Shown here in pieces: positions 36,115 through 36,237 of a stretch of DNA of 36,237 nt. Every line of letters begins with the position of its first letter. Within the stretch, counting starts at the first letter, position 1. The position numbers and the translations under genes are program-made. Below the pieces are notes generated by a model. The model worked only from the letters and a program-made list of their open reading frames with translations, had not been told where the DNA came from and searched no databases. Origin of the DNA: an uncultured Clostridia bacterium (GTDB lineage: Bacteria; Bacillota; Clostridia; Lachnospirales; Cellulosilyticaceae); contig CALJNR010000070.1 of the NCBI GenBank assembly GCA_937981575.1, forward strand, positions 1 to 36,237, in the 5' to 3' direction.

Positions 36115-36237
<123 letters not shown>

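Overview
The window is the replication-origin region of an AT-rich Gram-positive chromosome, most likely from class Clostridia. The evidence is the gene order rpmH-rnpA-yidD-yidC-jag-mnmE-mnmG-rsmG-noc to the left of the origin and dnaA-dnaN-yaaA-recF-gyrB-gyrA to its right. A Soj/Spo0J (ParA/ParB) pair with a consensus parS site, a DUF4446 gene after parB, and Firmicute-type promoters and ribosome-binding sites agree with this. The last bases are the 5' end of a 16S rRNA gene. Family and genus cannot be fixed from what is here; a Lachnospirales-like lineage is a guess.

Layout. Positions 1-4.4 kb (+ strand, against the inferred fork direction): a flavodoxin-domain protein, two tandem HD-GYP proteins and an Asp/Glu racemase-family protein. 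4.5-6.5 kb (- strand): a GntR regulator, a 60-residue protein resembling only the regulator's C-terminus, and an ABC-2 ATPase and permease, headed by a promoter with a perfect palindromic operator. 6.8-9.05 kb (+): an ACT-domain protein, an SseB-domain protein, a small membrane protein and a protein that looks like a catalytically dead DpnII/MboI-type nuclease. 9.2-11.35 kb (-): DUF4446, parB and parA. 11.5-13.65 kb (+): parS and two unrecognised membrane-anchored proteins. 13.7-16.8 kb (-): a zinc-ribbon protein with an acidic tail, a diacylglycerol-kinase-family enzyme and argS. 17.1-24.94 kb (-): noc, rsmG, mnmG, mnmE, jag, yidC, yidD, rnpA and rpmH. 24.95-27.16 kb: a bipartite oriC, with DnaA-box clusters on both sides of dnaA. 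27.2-35.3 kb (+): dnaN, yaaA, recF, gyrB, gyrA and a C39-like peptidase. 35.3-36.24 kb: a possible small RNA, tRNA-Ser(GCU), and an rRNA promoter, leader and 16S start.

How it fits together. Replication starts between rpmH and dnaN. The conserved machinery runs outward on the leading strands: initiation and clamp, RecF, gyrase and rRNA to the right; ribosomal protein, RNase P, membrane insertion, tRNA modification, rRNA methylation and nucleoid occlusion to the left. ParA, ParB and parS lie about 14 kb left of the origin and probably serve chromosome segregation. The groups read against the fork (0.7-4.4, 6.8-9.05 and 11.5-13.65 kb) are the accessory parts, and most of the unusual observations fall in or next to them.

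The most interesting signals are the nuclease-like protein that appears to lack all three catalytic residues (8255-9052), the mini-paralog of the GntR C-terminus (5947-6129), a Noc that carries the expected NBS-recognition residues but no N-terminal membrane-targeting helix (17116-17913), a racemase-like protein without the usual first active-site cysteine, and a perfect 28-bp inverted repeat at 13665-13726. I saw no transposon, CRISPR array or prophage gene.
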